Shown one piece after another: positions 6,004-9,165 of a stretch of 9,165 nt of DNA. Below the pieces are notes generated by a model. That model saw only the letters and a program-made list of their open reading frames with translations. It was not told the origin of the DNA and ran no database searches. The stretch is from Azophilus sp964348115 (GTDB lineage: Bacteria > Pseudomonadota > Gammaproteobacteria > Pseudomonadales > Azotimanducaceae). Made by a program: the position numbers and the translations under genes. Within the stretch, counting starts at the first letter, position 1, and every line of letters starts with the position of its first letter. The stretch is from assembly GCA_964348115.1 (NCBI GenBank), contig CAYGBY010000161.1, forward strand, positions 1 through 9,165, written 5' to 3'.

Positions 6004-7347
6004 TCAATTTCCGGCTGCGCCAAAACCATCCTGTGACCGCCCCACAGCGTAGTAACTAAACCCCAAGGAACGCAGCTCATCCCCGTTGTAGAGATTGCGC
6101 CCGTCAAAAATGGCTTTATTTTTTAATTTATTGTAGACCTTTTCGAAATCTGGCGTACGGAATTCATTCCACTCCGTGATGACGATGAGGCCATGCGCGC
6201 CAGCCAGTGCGTCGTCGCGCCGTTGGCAGATGTTGATGCGGTCGCCATAGCGGCGCCTTGCCTCGGGACCGGCGGCCGGATCATAGGCGTTCACCGCGGC
6301 GCCGGCCGCCAGCAACCCGTCGATGACCACTAGGCTCGGCGCTTCCCGCATATCATCCGTGTTGGCCTTGAAGGCTAAGCCCCATAACGCGAAGGTCTTG
6401 CCCGCCAAGTCGTTCTGGTAGTGGCTGCGCATTTTGCGCAGCAACAGGCCCTTTTGCCGTCGGTTCACCCGCTCCACGGCGGGCAGCAACTCGACATCCA
6501 GCCCAGCCTCGCCGGCCATGTGGATCAACGCCTTAAGGTCCTTCGGAAAACAGGCGCCTCCATAGCCGGCGCCTGGATAGAGGAAATGGGTGCCGATGCG
6601 CGGATCCCTGCCTAGGCTGTGGCGCACCGCTTCAATGTCCGCCCCCAACTCGTCGGCGAGATTGGCCAGTTCGTTCATCAGGCTGATGCGGGCGGCAAGC
6701 ATGGCGTTGGCGGCGTATTTGGCCAGCTCGGCGGAACGTTCGTTCATGTGCACGAACTTGTCGTGATTGCGCACGAAGGGTTCATAAAGCCGTTCCAGCT
6801 GCGCCCTGCTGGCGACGCTGCTGGTGCCGATGATGATGCGGTCCGGGCGCATGAAGTCGTTGATCGCGCTGCCTTCCTTGAGGAATTCCGGATTGGACAC
6901 CACGTCGAAGTCGATATCGGCGCCCCGCTCCGCCAGGGTGGCGGCCATAAGACGACGCATCTTATACGCGGTGCCCACGGGCACGGTGGACTTGTTGACA
7001 ATGATCTTGGGGGCTTGCATCTGCTGCGCGACTTGCCTCGCCACCCGCAGCGTCGGCCCCAAGTCCGCGCTGCCGTCCGCCTCGGCCGGGGTGCCCACCG
7101 CGATGAACAGGATGTCTCCGTGGGCGACGGCTTGGGCCGCATCCGCGGTGAACGCCAAGCAGCCGGCGGCGACATTGCGGTGCGCCAGCCGTTCCATGCC
7201 GGGTTCATGGATGGGCACCTGCCCAGCCCTTAGGGCCGCCACCCGGTCCGCATCTATGTCCATGCACACCACGGAGTTGCCCATTTCTGCGAAGCAGCAG
7301 GCGGTGGTCAGGCCGACATAACCGGCGCCGAAGACGGATACTTTCAT
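6004..7347 (-). CDS. ugd: UDP-glucose 6-dehydrogenase
   Basis: This 447-residue enzyme oxidises UDP-glucose to UDP-glucuronate with two NAD+, supplying precursors for capsule, exopolysaccharide or lipid A modification. The Rossmann motif MKVSVFGAGYVGL is at the N-terminus. NKSTVPVGTA (118-127), EFLKEGSAINDFMRPDRIIIG (154-174), Lys210 in AKYAANAML, and the nucleophile Cys266 in GGACFPKDLKAL follow in family order. The C-terminal UDP-binding domain includes GLAFKANTDDMREAPS (323-338) and IFDGRNLY (413-420). ATG 7347 is chosen because it starts right at the Rossmann strand; an open extension to TTG 7392 would add 15 unrelated residues. A weak AGGG lies about 10 nt upstream, inside a possible hairpin. 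Codons 406-411 are all A/T, unlike the rest of the gene. No polysaccharide genes are adjacent in this window. Confidence 0.96.
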   Translation of the reverse strand: MKVSVFGAGYVGLTTACCFAEMGNSVVCMDIDADRVAALRAGQVPIHEPGMERLAHRNVAAGCLAFTADAAQAVAHGDILFIAVGTPAEADGSADLGPTLRVARQVAQQMQAPKIIVNKSTVPVGTAYKMRRLMAATLAERGADIDFDVVSNPEFLKEGSAINDFMRPDRIIIGTSSVASRAQLERLYEPFVRNHDKFVHMNERSAELAKYAANAMLAARISLMNELANLADELGADIEAVRHSLGRDPRIGTHFLYPGAGYGGACFPKDLKALIHMAGEAGLDVELLPAVERVNRRQKGLLLRKMRSHYQNDLAGKTFALWGLAFKANTDDMREAPSLVVIDGLLAAGAAVNAYDPAAGPEARRRYGDRINICQRRDDALAGAHGLIVITEWNEFRTPDFEKVYNKLKNKAIFDGRNLYNGDELRSLGFSYYAVGRSQDGFGAAGN

Positions 7348-7413
7348 GGGTTGGCCGCCCTGCGGCGCCTGTTCCCCCCGCATCGGCGCCAACCCTGAGA
7401 ATTAGCGGCCAAC
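7348..7413 (-). promoter_or_regulatory. ugd leader: start-adjacent arm with two alternative pairing partners
   Basis: The segment just before the ugd ATG (7348-7359) carries the only visible ribosome-site-like sequence nearby. Its 7348-7355 part is a perfect 8-bp complement of 7388-7395, extendable by GCC/GGC (7357-7359 with 7385-7387) past one bulged base. Its 7350-7358 part is a perfect 9-bp complement of 7405-7413. The two pairings exclude each other. In the mRNA either would tie up the bases directly before the start codon. Regulation of ugd translation is an inference; pairing by chance in GC-rich DNA remains possible. Confidence 0.4.
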
Positions 7414-7461
7414 AGGCTGAAATGCGGCGACATTCGGCAACTCATCAAGGGGTTTGGCGCA

Positions 7462-9015
7462 CTAGGCGCCGGCCATTGCCGCATCGATGAGGAATGGGCC
7501 GGCAGATGCGAAGCTGCGGGCCAAGGCCGCGCTTAGCTCTTCCGCCGTCTCCGCCCGGCAGCCCGGCACGCCCATTCCGGCGGCCAGGGAGACCCAATCG
7601 AGATCTGGGCGATCCAACTGCAGCATGTCCATGGCCTTGGGGCCTGGGTTGTGGGCGCCCACGCGCATGAATTCAATCTGCAGGATGGCGTACTTGCGGT
7701 TGTTGAAGATGATGGTGGTCACGTCCAAGCCCTCCCGGGCCTGGGTCCAAAGCCCTTGCAGGGTGTACATGCCGCTGCCGTCCGCCTGCAGGTTCAACAC
7801 GCGCTGCTGCGGACAGGCCACCGCAGCCCCGGCAGCCACCGGGATGCCCATGCCGATGGCGCCGCCGGTGAGGTCCAGCCAATCATGGGGGGCGGCGGCG
7901 GCGGTATGCCCCGGCATCGCCAGGCCGCAGGTGGCCGCTTCGTTGACAATGATGGCGTTTTCCGGCAGCAGGGCGGTGACGGCTGCGGCAGCCGCCTCCG
8001 GGGTGAGAGGACCTTGAGGGGCGCTCGGCTGCCGGCGCTGGGACAGTTCAGGGATAAGGCGGTGCGCCCCCAAGGCCTCAGCCACTTCCGCCAACGCCGC
8101 TTCAGCGTCCTCGCCCACCTTGGTCAGGGTGTGGACAGCGCATCCGCTCGGAGTCAGTTCGCTGGCGCGGCCTGGGTAGGCGAAGAAGCTGACCGGCGCC
8201 TTGGTGTCCACCAGAATCAGATGCTCGATGCCGCGCAGGGTTTCCTCCGCCTGTTCCGCGAAGTAGGGCAGGCGCGGGATGTCCACCCGCCCAGCCCCCC
8301 TGGGGATTCTGGCGATGAATGTGTCGCCGATCAGTTTCGCCCCGCTGGCTTGGTGAATCTGGTTGGCGAGGCGCAAGCTGGCTTCGCTGACGCCTTGGCC
8401 GTTCATCAGCAGGGCGCAGGGCGCACCACTGCGCAGGGCGCCCACCACAGCTTCCACCCGCCCCGGATCCGCTGGCGCAAGTTGCCGCGCAGCCATGGGC
8501 GCGGCAGCTTGGCCAGGCTCGTTCCAAGCGGTATCCGCGGGCAGAATCAGCGTGGCGATGCAGCCCGGCGGCCCCATGGCCGCCTGCACCGCCTGCGCGG
8601 CATCCCCAGCCAAGGCGCTGGTGGATTCCGCCGTATGCAGCCAGCCCGACACCGGCGCCGCAAAACCGGCGATGTCTGAGGCCAAGGGCGCATCCAAGGC
8701 CCGGTGGCCGGTGGCGTGCTCCCCCACAATATTGACCACCGGGGAGAAAGCCCGCCGGGCGTTGTGCAGATTGGCCAGGCCGTTGGCCAACCCAGGCCCA
8801 AGGTGCAGCAAAGTGCAGGCCGGCTTGCCAGCCATGCGGGCATAGCCGTCCGCGGCGCCGGTGACCACCCCTTCGAACAAGCCCAGCACCCCACGCATGC
8901 CCGCTTGCATGTCCAGCGCAGCCACAAAGTGCATTTCCGACGTGCCGGGGTTGGTGAAACACACCTCCACCCCGCAATCGACCAGGGTTTGCAGCAGCGA
9001 TTGAGCGCCGTTCAT
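7462..9015 (-). CDS. ThDP-dependent acetolactate synthase/benzoylformate decarboxylase-like enzyme
   Basis: This 517-residue protein has the three-domain layout of ThDP enzymes that act on 2-keto acids. The N-terminal PYR domain includes CFTNPGTSEMHF (19-30) and the catalytic cofactor-activating Glu48 in GLFEGVVTGAADGYARM. The central domain spans roughly 185-330. The PP domain has LTGGAIGMGIP (382-392) and the Mg-ThDP motif, ADG at 411-413 followed by NN at 438-439. ADG in place of GDG occurs in an uncharacterised acetolactate-synthase-like subfamily that I recall with a very similar N-terminus (MNGAxSL), so it is probably not a defect. It is shorter than true IlvB/IlvG, and no small subunit gene (ilvH) is beside it, so branched-chain synthesis is unlikely. 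The substrate is unknown. ATG 9015 has AGGA (9023-9026) 7 nt upstream. No signal peptide or membrane segment is seen. Confidence 0.88.
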   Translation of the reverse strand: MNGAQSLLQTLVDCGVEVCFTNPGTSEMHFVAALDMQAGMRGVLGLFEGVVTGAADGYARMAGKPACTLLHLGPGLANGLANLHNARRAFSPVVNIVGEHATGHRALDAPLASDIAGFAAPVSGWLHTAESTSALAGDAAQAVQAAMGPPGCIATLILPADTAWNEPGQAAAPMAARQLAPADPGRVEAVVGALRSGAPCALLMNGQGVSEASLRLANQIHQASGAKLIGDTFIARIPRGAGRVDIPRLPYFAEQAEETLRGIEHLILVDTKAPVSFFAYPGRASELTPSGCAVHTLTKVGEDAEAALAEVAEALGAHRLIPELSQRRQPSAPQGPLTPEAAAAAVTALLPENAIIVNEAATCGLAMPGHTAAAAPHDWLDLTGGAIGMGIPVAAGAAVACPQQRVLNLQADGSGMYTLQGLWTQAREGLDVTTIIFNNRKYAILQIEFMRVGAHNPGPKAMDMLQLDRPDLDWVSLAAGMGVPGCRAETAEELSAALARSFASAGPFLIDAAMAGA

Positions 9016-9022
9016 GCGGCTT

Positions 9023-9048
9023 TCCTGAAGACGAAACGGCGCATTTTA
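9023..9048 (-). promoter_or_regulatory. -10 box and ribosome site of the ThDP-enzyme gene
   Basis: On the minus strand TAAAAT (9043-9048) matches five of six bases of a sigma-70 -10 box, and AGGA (9023-9026) lies 7 nt before the ATG at 9015. A start point near 9036 would give a leader of about 20 nt. The -35 region is poor: nothing close to TTGACA at 16-18 bp, and TTGATG only at 21 bp. The gene probably begins its own transcription unit. Confidence 0.35.
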
Positions 9049-9117
9049 CCGGAATTGCCTGCCGCCCGGCATCAATGTTGCTTCAGACCTAGTGTGCTGT
9101 CCCGCAAGTAAGTGTGA

Positions 9118-9165
9118 TTATTCGTGGCCCTTTTGGCCCCGGCCGCGTTGCTCCTCCTTGTGTGG
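9118..9165 (-). CDS. Possible C-terminal tail of a gene entering from the right edge
   Basis: A minus-strand frame is open from the window edge for 15 codons and stops at TAA (9118-9120). It encodes a highly charged tail, PHKEEQRGRGQKGHE, of the kind seen at the ends of soluble or nucleic-acid-binding proteins. One other minus-strand frame is also open here, so this may be chance. No family can be named from 15 residues. Confidence 0.2.
   Translation of the reverse strand, partial: PHKEEQRGRGQKGHE

Noticed and set aside
6619..7233. 204-codon plus-strand open frame opposite ugd
   Set aside because: Antisense shadow of ugd; no ribosome site or motif.
7651..8679. 342-codon plus-strand open frame opposite the ThDP enzyme
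   Set aside because: Antisense shadow with low-complexity Gly/Arg/Gln/His composition; the minus-strand gene has complete ThDP motifs.

Overview
This is a gene-dense, GC-rich stretch of a bacterial chromosome, probably from an aerobic proteobacterium. The best clue to the host is a type II (hexameric) citrate synthase that resembles gammaproteobacterial GltA along its whole length, including the allosteric cysteine region. I cannot place it below phylum or class. The right edge may carry a short gene tail. No rRNA, tRNA, CRISPR array, complete insertion sequence or phage gene was seen.

Plus-strand block (170-4593): four genes in one direction. They encode a PaaK-like adenylate-forming CoA ligase, an amidase-signature hydrolase, a PaaI-type hotdog thioesterase and a beta-hydroxyacid dehydrogenase (3-hydroxyisobutyrate dehydrogenase/tartronate semialdehyde reductase family). 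The set looks catabolic: free a carboxylic acid from an amide, activate it with CoA, hydrolyse dead-end thioesters, and oxidise or reduce a hydroxyacid. The substrate cannot be read from the sequence. A 258-bp spacer separates ligase and amidase, and possible internal -10 boxes precede the thioesterase and the dehydrogenase, so this may be several transcription units. A short palindrome sits just before the ligase start.

Minus-strand block (9015-4618): three genes, in transcription order. First is a ThDP-dependent enzyme of the acetolactate synthase/benzoylformate decarboxylase superfamily whose substrate is unknown, then UDP-glucose 6-dehydrogenase (ugd), then citrate synthase (gltA). gltA converges on the plus-strand dehydrogenase with only 24 bp between stop codons. 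These genes look like neighbours rather than one pathway: gltA feeds the TCA cycle and ugd makes UDP-glucuronate for surface polysaccharide.

No clearly new multi-gene system is visible. The most interesting non-routine signals are: the ugd leader, where the bases just before the start codon can pair with two different upstream segments; an 18-nt pure A/T run inside the GC-rich ugd gene, which contains a slip-prone heptamer followed at once by a -1-frame stop; the palindrome before the ligase gene; and the unexplained 258-bp ligase-amidase spacer.
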